Source: CAYPIE01 sp964410665 (GTDB taxonomy: Bacteria > Planctomycetota > Planctomycetia > Gemmatales > Gemmataceae). From it: a stretch of 64,000 bases of DNA. The DNA lies in contig CAYPIE010000013.1 of the NCBI GenBank assembly GCA_964410665.1, positions 30,983 through 94,982 of the forward strand. Reading direction: 5' to 3'. Positions within the stretch are counted from its first letter, which is position 1, and each line of letters starts with the position of its first letter. Made by a program: the position numbers and the translations under genes. Positions 34,927-43,393 of this stretch are shown piece after piece. The notes under the pieces were generated by a model, which saw nothing but the letters and a program-made list of their open reading frames with translations, made no database searches and was not told the DNA's origin.

Positions 34927-36168
34927 CTAGGCTTCCGTCTCGACAAAGCCCTTCTTGAAATCAAAGACGCTGTACTTGTACATATCGGGGGGACCGGGTG
35001 CGATTTGGATTCGAGGGTCGCCCGGGTTCAATTCCATGATGACGCTTTCTAATGTCGGGAACGTCGGGTCGGTCTGGTAATTCTTTAGGATCGGCCGCGT
35101 CCGAAAGATCCGCCGAGCTGCGTTCATGTCGATCTGTTCAACCCGCCCTCCGATCAACTCCTCCAGCTTCGCAAGGCGTTCCGGGCTCTTGGAGAGTTCT
35201 CCGGGTTTCATATCCGGCGTCAGGTCGAGCGGATGGTTGGAGTGCGGGACAAACTTCTGTCCCTTGTAGCTTTCGTATACTTTAAAAAACCCTTCACCCG
35301 TCTCGACCGCGGATACTCCCGTGGGGTCCCCGATGATATAGTTCATAGGACCGGCATATTTACCTACGTCTTTGACGAACTCCACCGCCTCCGCACGGCT
35401 CCGACGTTCGAGGATGCCGCGGACCAGATACGGCATCGGCAGGCCGGCCAAGTCGCCCTTTAACCGGCCGGGCATGATGTTGATCGTGCACCCCACCGGC
35501 GCATTGTTCAGCCCGTTGTTGGCGAGCAGCCCGGCGAAGGTGAAGACGTACGTCTCATGGCCGCCGGGCTGTTTTACCCTTAGAAGGGTCTGCGTTCCGT
35601 CGAAGTAGCGCGGCAGATCGTTGTTTTGGCCGATGATGTTGGGGGCCTTGGCCCGCCCGTAGACACCGAAACCGGTGCAGAATCCGAGACGATATTTCGA
35701 GACAGTGAACGAGACGAACTCGTCGAACATGTTGTACGCGTACAGGTTGTTAAAATCGACATCCGCCCCTGCGGCAATGCCTTGCAACTCCTTGTACAGG
35801 TCGGGCGTATGCTTGCGGATAGCCGCGATGAAATCCGTACCCTGCACGAATTCTGCCACTTCGATCTCGGGGTGGGCCTGTTCGAGCACCTCGCTAATCC
35901 ACTGCTTCCAACGAGCCATCCCGCTTCGGATCACGTAACGAAGGGCACGCCCGTGCTGATACCCGCGCTGGTACGGTGTCCCATCTACAGTCAGGAAATA
36001 CAGCCGGTTGTCGATCTTCTTTGTCTTGGGATCCTTCTCCTGGGCTTCCACACCCGAAAGCATATCGCTCACCGACATGCCCCCCGCGGCGATCGTGGCG
36101 GCCGCAGCCTGGGCGAATTGCCGGCGGTTCAGTCGGCAGTCGTCGGTGCTGGTGATGCGATTGCGCAT
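34927..36168 (-). CDS. Tat-exported C45-family autoproteolytic acyltransferase/hydrolase
   Basis: 413 residues from ATG 36168 (AGAGGA 9 nt upstream). A twin-arginine signal, LNRRQFAQAAAATIAAGG, is at residues 13-30. The rest matches the acyl-CoA:6-aminopenicillanate acyltransferase-like (C45, Ntn-hydrolase) family: QRGYQHGRALRYVI near 67-80, the predicted cleavage/nucleophile Cys164 in GFCTGFG, then GQNNDLPR and NHPLDLTPDMKP. These enzymes self-cleave before the Cys, whose new N-terminus becomes the nucleophile for amide bonds. The substrate is unknown. It is divergent from the sulfatase gene 532 bases away, and both products would be exported. Confidence 0.87.
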   Translation of the reverse strand: MRNRITSTDDCRLNRRQFAQAAAATIAAGGMSVSDMLSGVEAQEKDPKTKKIDNRLYFLTVDGTPYQRGYQHGRALRYVIRSGMARWKQWISEVLEQAHPEIEVAEFVQGTDFIAAIRKHTPDLYKELQGIAAGADVDFNNLYAYNMFDEFVSFTVSKYRLGFCTGFGVYGRAKAPNIIGQNNDLPRYFDGTQTLLRVKQPGGHETYVFTFAGLLANNGLNNAPVGCTINIMPGRLKGDLAGLPMPYLVRGILERRSRAEAVEFVKDVGKYAGPMNYIIGDPTGVSAVETGEGFFKVYESYKGQKFVPHSNHPLDLTPDMKPGELSKSPERLAKLEELIGGRVEQIDMNAARRIFRTRPILKNYQTDPTFPTLESVIMELNPGDPRIQIAPGPPDMYKYSVFDFKKGFVETEA

Positions 36169-36700
36169 GGGATCATTCCTCTGTAAAATGAAGGCGCCAC
36201 AATTCACACGATCAATCCAGCCTCCGCTCTCGCCCTTACCGCCGTTGGGAATCCGCGCTACCGTGTGAACCGTTTGAGTGCGGCACTGATAGAACCGTCT
36301 CCCAGACGCCGATCGCACCGGAGTAAGGCAGCTGATGCCATTCCAGGTGATCCTCCGACCTGGGTCAAGCAAAAACAAGTTGCCTGACTCGGTCGTCAAG
36401 AAGCAACCTTGCGTCGCCGATTGCTGTTCCACACGCCGTGGCCCGGCCACTTCCTCCAGATCCACGGTTCCTCTCGACTCGACCAACTGCCACGGCGTGC
36501 CATCATCGGCATCGCCGGGCTGGTCGACACCCACGATGCCGTGTCGGCTCCGTGGACCATGGGGCAGACCGACCGCCTCATGTGCCCTTGTTCGCCCCAG
36601 AACTGCCTCGGGGAGTTCGACCACGCTCTTGACCACGCCCGCCAACCGCCCGATACTCGTGCCAACGCTATCGACCGAACACCTTCAAAGGACACTCACC
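36169..36700. other. Divergent intergenic region, no certain gene
   Basis: Separates the divergently transcribed C45 hydrolase and sulfatase genes. All six frames are partly open for 80-150 codons but none has a ribosome site or a recognisable domain; an eroded gene between about 36360 and 36690 cannot be excluded. Both promoters must lie here, but no clear hexamer pair was picked out. Confidence 0.4.
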
Positions 36701-38098
36701 ATGCAACTCATCACCCGCCTAGCCGTGCTCGGCTTCGCTGCCATGTGCCCGGCCATCGCGACTGCCGCCGACAAGCCCAACGTCATCCTCATCTTCACCG
36801 ACGATCAAGGCTACGGAGACATCGGCTGTTACGGGGCCGAAGGCTTCCAAACGCCCAACCTCGACCGCATGGCCGAGCAGGGCACGCGCTTCACCGACTT
36901 TTACGTCGGCTGCCCCGTCTGTTCCGGGAGCCGTACCGCATTGCTGACCGGCTGTCACTACAAGCGTCTCAACGTCCCGCCCGTGCTCTTCCCACGCAAT
37001 CGCAACGGCCTCAATCCCGACGAAACGACCGTGGCCGAGGTGGTCAAACCGCTCGGCTATTCCACCGGCGTCATCGGCAAATGGCACCTTGGCCACCTGC
37101 CGCCCTTCCTGCCAACGAATCAAGGGTTCGATTATTACTACGGCGTCCCCTACTCCAACGACATGTGGCTCGATGCCGAGAATGCCGTGCTGGCCGACGA
37201 TTGCACGTTCCGTCAGGGCATGACCGCCGAGAAGGCCAAGACCGAAAAGTACAAGCGGAACTGGGTGCCGTTGATGCGAAATACCCAGGTGATCGAGTAC
37301 CCGGCCGATCAGACATCACTTACGAAGCGCTACACCGAGGAAGCAATTCAGTTTATCAACGATCACAAGGACGGGCCGTTCTTCTTGTACTTGCCGCACA
37401 CGATGCCGCATTTACCGATGGCGGTGTCCAAGGAGTTTGCCGGGCGAACCAAGACGCTCTTCGGGGATGTCATGGAAGAAATCGACTGGTCCGTCGGCCA
37501 GGTGCTCGATGCGGTGAAACAAGCCGGCATCGACGACAACACGCTGGTCATCTTCACCACGGACAACGGCACGCGGATGGGTTCATCGGGGCCGTTGCGC
37601 GGGCGAAAGGCGAACCTCTACGAGGGTGGTTACCGGGTGCCGTGCATCGTGCGTTGGCCCGGCAAGGTGCCGTCCGGTAAGGTGTGTGCCGAAGTGGCCG
37701 CGAGCATCGACGTATTGCCGACCGTTGCGAAGATCACCGGCGGTAAACTCCCCGAGAATACGATCGATGGCAAGGACATTTCGCCGTTGATCTTTGGCGA
37801 ACAGGGAGCCAAGAGCCCGCATGAGTATTACATCCTCGCCCACCAACGCGGAGCCGTACGGCATGGCAAATGGAAGTTCTACCCCTGGCCCGAAGGCAAG
37901 AACAATCGCCCGGCGAAGAAGCCTGCATCCGGCAAGCCGGCAGTGCAGTTGTACGACCTGGAATCGGACCTCGGCGAGATGAACAACGTCGCCGAGGCGA
38001 ACCCAGAAGTGGTGAAGAAGTTGACCGCCGCGTTCCAACGACACGTCGCGGACTTGAAGGAGAACGGACGCCCAGTCGGGCGTGCTGGGACAAAGTGA
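36701..38098 (+). CDS. Secreted arylsulfatase-like protein (sulfatase family, CSGSR active-site variant)
   Basis: 465 residues from ATG 36701 (AAAGGA 8 nt upstream), which starts a signal peptide ending near ATAA. KPNVILIFTDDQGYGDIG (DD at 34-35) is the metal-binding entry of type I sulfatases. The formylglycine site reads C74-S-G-S-R78 followed by TALLTG, with Gly where C-x-P-S-R or C-x-A-x-R is normal. GKWHLG, TPHTMPHLP-like and TTDNGT metal/substrate motifs follow, and LYDLESDLGEMNNVA closes the domain. It would hydrolyse sulfate esters in the periplasm or outside, for example from algal polysaccharides. The size and order are typical; the Pro-to-Gly change leaves maturation and activity uncertain. 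Confidence 0.9.
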   Translation: MQLITRLAVLGFAAMCPAIATAADKPNVILIFTDDQGYGDIGCYGAEGFQTPNLDRMAEQGTRFTDFYVGCPVCSGSRTALLTGCHYKRLNVPPVLFPRNRNGLNPDETTVAEVVKPLGYSTGVIGKWHLGHLPPFLPTNQGFDYYYGVPYSNDMWLDAENAVLADDCTFRQGMTAEKAKTEKYKRNWVPLMRNTQVIEYPADQTSLTKRYTEEAIQFINDHKDGPFFLYLPHTMPHLPMAVSKEFAGRTKTLFGDVMEEIDWSVGQVLDAVKQAGIDDNTLVIFTTDNGTRMGSSGPLRGRKANLYEGGYRVPCIVRWPGKVPSGKVCAEVAASIDVLPTVAKITGGKLPENTIDGKDISPLIFGEQGAKSPHEYYILAHQRGAVRHGKWKFYPWPEGKNNRPAKKPASGKPAVQLYDLESDLGEMNNVAEANPEVVKKLTAAFQRHVADLKENGRPVGRAGTK

Positions 38099-38120
38099 CC
38101 AGGTGACAAGGTCGTCGATG

Positions 38121-38264
38121 GTAGATCCTCGGGCTCAGAAGCGGCCGCTGGCGGCACATGCCCGAGCGGTTCCACCCTGGCCGACCGTCTACGGCCGCTT
38201 CGGCAGGTGGTGCCAGGACAGCACCTTGGACAAGATCTTTTGCTGGCTGACGGAGTTCTGTAGA
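38121..38264 (+). pseudogene. Remnant of an IS5-family transposase N-terminus
   Basis: The plus frame encodes AVPPWPTVYGRFGRWCQDSTL then DKIFCWLTEF, which matches the WQTVYGRFRRWxxDGT segment of IS5/DUF4096-type transposases. There is no start, no catalytic DDE region and no terminal inverted repeats, so only a fragment survives. The remaining bases up to 38514 show nothing recognisable. Confidence 0.5.
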
Positions 38265-38514
38265 AACGCCAGAAACGCACCTATCCGTCTTCCGCTTGAA
38301 CCATCGCCAGAATGTCCGCTCGGATCGGCTCGGGCAACGGAGGCTAGGCTTCAATCACCAAGGTCAGAGCAGAGTCGGGGCTGGCTGACTGACCAACTGC
38401 GCCGGAAAATGCGTCCCCCAGTCGAAGAGCGTCATTTTCCCAGGGTTTTCAGGGATGGCTCGAACCAGTACTGCCCATTTCCGATCCATCGTTGCCCGAA
38501 GCTTCCTGATGGAT

Positions 38515-39375
38515 TCACTCTGATGGATTGTTTGTTTGCTCTTGCAACGAAGAGCCCGTCGGTGGGGTCTGTGACAAGCCTTGAAGTTGACGTTGAAGAC
38601 AGGTTGGGCAAATACCGTGTGTGGTGGTTACGCCCACACAATTCTGCAGATAATCCTCCACCCGAAGCCAATTGCCAGCATCATCGCGTATTCCCTTACA
38701 CCAGGAACACATTGGCAATAAGCACCTTAGGGTATGGATGGTCAAATTTCCCTCTGCCAGTAAATGACCAATTCGGTGCCACTCGAGAAGTCGCATCACT
38801 TGATCAGCTAGCGCCTGCAAAGCAGTAAGCTGTTCCGAGGACAGCTGGCGAGGCTTGTGGTCCATCACACACAAGGTCCCCAGGGCATGACCGGCAGGAG
38901 TAATCAACGGTGCCCCGGCGAAGAAGCGAATGTACGGATCGGCAAGTACCAGCGGATGATCAGCATAGCGTGCATCGGTCGCGGCATCCTCAACCACCAG
39001 CAGTTGCTGCCTCAACACAGCATCGGCACAAAAGACATCGTCGCGCGGGGCTACCGCAGCAGCTAGTCCTAGCCGCGCTTTGATCCATGGACAGTCTCGA
39101 TCGAGCAACGAGATCCATGCCATGGGCGTACTGCAGACAAACGATGCCAGCCGAGTAAGTTCGTCATAGGCCTCTACTGCACCGGTATCCAGGACCTGAT
39201 ACTGCCGCAAGGTGTCAAGACGGGCAGCCTCATCGATTCGAAGCAGCTTGTTATTCTGAAGTGTGGTTGCCACAGCCTCACCAATCGTTTCGCGTTTGCA
39301 AGCAATCTCTACAATCCTACCCCCGGTTTCTCCCTCAGGAGAGGCGAACTGGGGCAAAACCAAGTTAACTCTCAC
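38515..39375 (-). CDS. GAF-domain sensor protein with C-terminal cysteine module
   Basis: 286 residues. A GTG start at 39375 overlaps the stop region of the ABC-F gene by 11 nt, so translation is probably coupled. Residues 45-200 form a GAF domain of the stand-alone sensor type (RLDTLRQYQVLDTGAVEAYD, PWIKARLGL, APLITPAGHALGTLCVMD). Residues about 215-260 carry a short motif seen after GAF, PAS and receiver domains: LPMCSWCKGIRDDAGNW, then HGICPTC, whose four cysteines look metal-binding. No kinase or cyclase output is present. The ligand is unknown. The true start may be slightly internal. Confidence 0.82.
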   Translation of the reverse strand: MRVNLVLPQFASPEGETGGRIVEIACKRETIGEAVATTLQNNKLLRIDEAARLDTLRQYQVLDTGAVEAYDELTRLASFVCSTPMAWISLLDRDCPWIKARLGLAAAVAPRDDVFCADAVLRQQLLVVEDAATDARYADHPLVLADPYIRFFAGAPLITPAGHALGTLCVMDHKPRQLSSEQLTALQALADQVMRLLEWHRIGHLLAEGNLTIHTLRCLLPMCSWCKGIRDDAGNWLRVEDYLQNCVGVTTTHGICPTCLQRQLQGLSQTPPTGSSLQEQTNNPSE

Positions 39376-41179
39376 GCTTCGCTTCTAATTCTTGCCACCG
39401 AGCGTAAAGTTGCTCGACCTGCTGTTGGGCTTGTTCAAGTTTCTGGCAGGCAGCGGTCAGTTCCTCGTGCCCCGCACTAGCGGCTTGTTCGACGCGCGTG
39501 TTGGCGGCCGCCACCGCGTCCTCGGCCTGCTGGATAGCGGCTTCCATCCCCTCGAGTTCCCGTTCCTCGTGATAGGTGAGTTTTTTGGCTTTTGCTTTGA
39601 CCGGGGCCGCGGACTTTTTAGCAGGCGTGGCAACTGGCTTATCCTTACTCGTCTCCGACTGGGCCTTGTCGTAGGCCCGCAGCCACTGCTCGACGCTACC
39701 ATACAAAGCTGCCCCACCCAGACCATCCAGACCCAACACTTCTGTACACAACCGATCCATCAGCTCTCGATCGTGGCTAACCAACACCAGAGCCCCAGGA
39801 AACTCGGCCAGGCTCTCCTCCAAAAGCTCCAGAGTAGCAATGTCCAGGTCGTTGGTGGGCTCATCGAGCATTAACAGGTCTGCGGGCCGCACCATCATCT
39901 GGGCAATGCGAACTCGTGCCTGCTCGCCTCCAGACAGATCCCCAATCGGGGCATCAAGTTGTTCTGGACGAAACAGAAACTGCTTGGCCCAAGCGGCAAC
40001 ATGCAAGGATTTGTCTCGGTACGCGACCATATCACTGTTCGGCGACAGAGCACGCCGCAATGTTGCGTCAGGATCCAAGGCGGTGCGTCCTTGTTCAAAG
40101 ATGACCGTGTTCAAACCCTCGGCGCGGGTGATCGTGCCCGCATCCGGCTCAAGTTCGCCCGCGAGGAGCTTCAGAATAGTACTCTTGCCGCTGCCATTGG
40201 GGCCGAGGAGGCCCAACCGTGTTCCCGGTGCCAGGGTGAGATCGAGGTTTCGAAACAACCATCGACCGCCGAGTTCCTTCCTCAGCCCACTGGCGGTTAA
40301 GAGCTTCCGCGTCTGGCGGCCGGTGCCAACAAAGTCGATGTTGCTGGTGCCGGTGCCCGCGTTGCGGGCAGCCAGATCAGCGAGCTCGCTTCGACGCTGA
40401 TACGCGGCCTCAATCCGGGAACTGGCCTTTCGAGTCCGTGCCCGCGCCTTGTGCGCCAACCATTCGGTCTCGCGGCGTACCTGATTGGCCACCGACTTTT
40501 CCTCGGCAGCTTGTGCTTCCAGGAAGGCTTCGCGTCGCTCTGCGAATTCCTCGTAACTGCCCGGAGCCCGGAAATAACCACCAGGGTAGCTGGGGCTCAC
40601 TTCAATCAACTCATCGGCAACCCCGCGTAAGAAGGCCCGATCGTGACTAATCACCAGATAGCCAAACGATGAGGAACGCAATAATCGTTCCAGCCAAATC
40701 ACACCGAGTACATCGAGGTGGTTGGTCGGCTCATCGAGCAACAAGAGATCCGGTTGACGGATCAGTTCGCGGGCTAAGGCCAGCCGCTTCCGCCAGCCAC
40801 CCGAAAGCGTGGCTACGGGTTGCATCGGATCGGTGAAGCCCATCCGGGTGAGCATGGCTTCAACCTGCGTATCCCGTTCGTAGTCCTCGAGTGGTTCATC
40901 GGCCAGAGCAGCCAACAACACCGCTTGAACGGAGAGATCGGGCTCGAAGCGATCATCCTGTGGCACATACGCGATGCGGGTGCCGCGCGGCACGGTACGG
41001 GTGCCTTCATCAAACGGCTCAATCCCCGCCAGGATTTTGAGTAGTGTGGATTTCCCGGCTCCGTTTGGGCCAATCAGCCCGACCCGAACGCCAGCCCGGA
41101 GCTCGAGCGACAGGCCATCGAACAGAGGCCGGTTGGCAAAAGATTTGCTTAGATTTTGTATCCCCAGCAGTAAGCTCAT
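39365..41179 (-). CDS. uup: ABC-F ATPase, Uup type
   Basis: 604 residues with two ABC cassettes and no membrane segments. Cassette 1 has GPNGAGKST, LSGGWRKRLALAREL and LLLDEPTNHLD; cassette 2 has GPNGSGKST, LSGGEQARVRIAQMM and LMLDEPTNDLD. A charged linker sits between them, and a C-terminal coiled coil (about residues 535-604, rich in Glu, Gln and Ala) is the Uup-type DNA- or ribosome-binding tail. ABC-F proteins act on ribosomes or branched nucleic acids. The 3' end overlaps the GAF gene. Confidence 0.9.
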   Translation of the reverse strand: MSLLLGIQNLSKSFANRPLFDGLSLELRAGVRVGLIGPNGAGKSTLLKILAGIEPFDEGTRTVPRGTRIAYVPQDDRFEPDLSVQAVLLAALADEPLEDYERDTQVEAMLTRMGFTDPMQPVATLSGGWRKRLALARELIRQPDLLLLDEPTNHLDVLGVIWLERLLRSSSFGYLVISHDRAFLRGVADELIEVSPSYPGGYFRAPGSYEEFAERREAFLEAQAAEEKSVANQVRRETEWLAHKARARTRKASSRIEAAYQRRSELADLAARNAGTGTSNIDFVGTGRQTRKLLTASGLRKELGGRWLFRNLDLTLAPGTRLGLLGPNGSGKSTILKLLAGELEPDAGTITRAEGLNTVIFEQGRTALDPDATLRRALSPNSDMVAYRDKSLHVAAWAKQFLFRPEQLDAPIGDLSGGEQARVRIAQMMVRPADLLMLDEPTNDLDIATLELLEESLAEFPGALVLVSHDRELMDRLCTEVLGLDGLGGAALYGSVEQWLRAYDKAQSETSKDKPVATPAKKSAAPVKAKAKKLTYHEERELEGMEAAIQQAEDAVAAANTRVEQAASAGHEELTAACQKLEQAQQQVEQLYARWQELEAKRES

Positions 41180-41278
41180 GGCAGTCCCGCCCGCAGCGAT
41201 GGTTCCGAGTCCAAAGCATGAGTTTAGCAGATTGTACTTGGACCCAATCGCTGGCGGGAATGACCAGGGAGCAATCCC

Positions 41279-42259
41279 TCAAGCGGCCGAAAGGCTGAGC
41301 GGAAACGATGAAAAATCGAGGTTCCCACCCGAGAGCACCACGACCACCCGTTTCCCGGCAAACCGGTCCCGATAATGCTGCAAGACGGCCAGAGGGACGG
41401 CACCCGAGGGTTCGACCACGAGCTTGGCCTCGGTCAGAAGGTGCCGAGTTGCCTGCGTGATCGCGTCTTCATCAACGAGCAGAATCTCATCCAGCAAAGC
41501 CTGAATGATGGGAAAGGTATTCGAGCCAAGAGGCGTCCGCAGCCCATCGGCAATGGTATCGTAGCGGATCGGCATCTCAATCTGCCCACGCTGTAGGCTG
41601 CGATACGCATCATCGGCGTGGGCAGGTTCGGCGGCAATCACCTCGACCTGGGGGGCCAGCGACTTGATGGCCACCAGGCAGCCCGAGAGCAGCCCACCAC
41701 CGCCAACAGGAATGATGACCACGTCGGGACGGTCGACCTGTTCGAGCAGCTCAAGCCCCACGGTCCCCTGCCCGGCCATGACCCGGAGATCGTTGTAAGG
41801 ATGGATCATGGTGGCCCCGGTCTCCGACTGAATCCGGTCGGCCATGGCCTGACGCGAGCCAGCATCCGGCTCACACAGAATCGGCTCGATGCCAAACTGG
41901 CGTACCGCCGCCATCTTGTTTGCTCGAGAATTATGCGGCATGACAATGTGTGCAGGAATCCCACGCAGGCGAGCGGCACGGGCCAGCGCCGCCGCATGGT
42001 TCCCCGAGGAGTGGGTGACAACCCCAGCCTTGGCCTCAGCGTCGGTCAGCGCAAAGACCGCATTGCAGGCGCCACGTGCTTTGAAGGCGCCCACATGTTG
42101 CAGGTTCTCACACTTGAAAAACAGGTCCACCCCAAGGGTTTCACGCAGTCGCGGGCACGCAATAACAGGAGTACGCAGAACCCAATCACCGATGCGTTTA
42201 TGGGCAACCCGGATGTCCGGCAGATCGATCGGAAGAACCGCGGTGGTGGCGCTGGTCAT
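41279..42259 (-). CDS. Threonine/serine ammonia-lyase-like PLP enzyme
   Basis: 326 residues of fold-type II PLP enzymes. The Schiff-base lysine is in GAFKARGACNA, with SSGNHAAALA for substrate carboxylate binding, the glycine loop PVGGGGLLSG for cofactor phosphate and VVLSGGNLD at the end. The protein lacks the C-terminal regulatory ACT domain of biosynthetic IlvA and resembles catabolic threonine dehydratase or serine racemase. ATG 42259 is preferred to an upstream TTG at 42280 because AGGA lies 11 nt before it. The 99 bases to the ABC-F gene hold no feature. Substrate preference cannot be decided. Confidence 0.88.
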   Translation of the reverse strand: MTSATTAVLPIDLPDIRVAHKRIGDWVLRTPVIACPRLRETLGVDLFFKCENLQHVGAFKARGACNAVFALTDAEAKAGVVTHSSGNHAAALARAARLRGIPAHIVMPHNSRANKMAAVRQFGIEPILCEPDAGSRQAMADRIQSETGATMIHPYNDLRVMAGQGTVGLELLEQVDRPDVVIIPVGGGGLLSGCLVAIKSLAPQVEVIAAEPAHADDAYRSLQRGQIEMPIRYDTIADGLRTPLGSNTFPIIQALLDEILLVDEDAITQATRHLLTEAKLVVEPSGAVPLAVLQHYRDRFAGKRVVVVLSGGNLDFSSFPLSLSAA

Positions 42260-42291
42260 GATCTGGAATTCCTGGCTCAAGATTCTGGTCG

Positions 42292-43275
42292 TCAGAAATC
42301 CCCGGGGACTACCTCGCCGCCGGCACGGGTCGCCAGCGCCTGCCAGGTGGCCGGGGCGATTGACTGTCGCACCGTGCGAACTGAGCCATCGAGCATGGCG
42401 GCGTTTACGACACCGGGGTGATAACTACGGGCCGTCACCGCCGCATAGGTTGGCAAGGTCAGCGTTTTCCCCTCACGGAAGGAGACAAAGTCCACGTCGT
42501 AGATCCGCCCGTTGACGCTGTAAGGCACCACCGTGTTGGGAGGAAAGACCGCTGTGAAGCCAGTATGGTGCACCCGGGCATCGACCCACTGAACATGCCC
42601 ACCAGACTGGACAAAGATCCCACCGTAGCTGGTGACCTCGGCAGGAGTGCTCGGCAGCGGCGCATGCAAATTACTGGGGTTGCCACCATCACACAGGTGG
42701 GAGGTGTAAGCCTTGACCTCGGCAAAGGCGAGGGTGGTGCTGGTGCCATCGCGCATGCTTTGCAGCCGGGTCGGGCGATTAATGGTAAATGCCCCATCGT
42801 TGTTGGCTTGATGAACCGGTTCGTAGAGGAACCAGGTACCAAAGTTGGCCGCATAGTTTAGCGGGTAGTGCGGTGCGCCGGCGATGGTCACGGCCTGGTC
42901 ATAAAGCTCGCTCGGACACAGATAGATCGGGATCCGTGTCTGGGTGATATGGTCCTGTCCGGTGTAGGGGGCGGTGAACTGGATGGTCTGATGTAAACTG
43001 CCCTGCTCGATGTAGGGAAGGATCGAGGACAGCACCGACCAGGACACCCCTGCGCCCATAACCAGGTAATAGCCCCCGGCCGGGAAACGCTCGAAGTTAT
43101 CGTGGTAATTGTGCGTCGCCAGCACAATCTGTTTGAGATGGTTCTGACATTGCACCCGTGCCGCAGCTTCGCGGACCTGTTGTACTGCCGGCAACAGCAG
43201 GCCGATCAGCACGGCGATAATGGCAATCACCACCAACAACTCGATCAGAGTGAAGGCACGACGTGGTTGACCCAT
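42292..43275 (-). CDS. DUF1559 prepilin-like protein with H-x9-D-G motif
   Basis: 327 residues from ATG 43275. The N-terminus RRAFTLIELLVVIAIIAVLIGLLLPAVQ is a type IV pilin-like cleavage/methylation signal with Glu at the fifth mature position. The body is the planctomycete-expanded DUF1559 (SBP_bac_10) domain, with NHLKQIVLATHNYHDNFERFPAGG after the helix and the terminal HPGVVNAAMLDGS (H-x9-DG). Dozens of paralogs occur per planctomycete genome; a pseudopilin or surface role is assumed. It probably needs a prepilin peptidase encoded elsewhere. Confidence 0.93.
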   Translation of the reverse strand: MGQPRRAFTLIELLVVIAIIAVLIGLLLPAVQQVREAAARVQCQNHLKQIVLATHNYHDNFERFPAGGYYLVMGAGVSWSVLSSILPYIEQGSLHQTIQFTAPYTGQDHITQTRIPIYLCPSELYDQAVTIAGAPHYPLNYAANFGTWFLYEPVHQANNDGAFTINRPTRLQSMRDGTSTTLAFAEVKAYTSHLCDGGNPSNLHAPLPSTPAEVTSYGGIFVQSGGHVQWVDARVHHTGFTAVFPPNTVVPYSVNGRIYDVDFVSFREGKTLTLPTYAAVTARSYHPGVVNAAMLDGSVRTVRQSIAPATWQALATRAGGEVVPGDF

Positions 43276-43393
43276 GACAAACACCCGCAGTCAGAATTCG
43301 GAGCCTCGGCATTCCGGACGGACACCCGCTTCCTGCTGGACGACCACCTCCCGACCAACGAGAGGTCCACGGCAGCGTTCACCCCGGGCAAGC

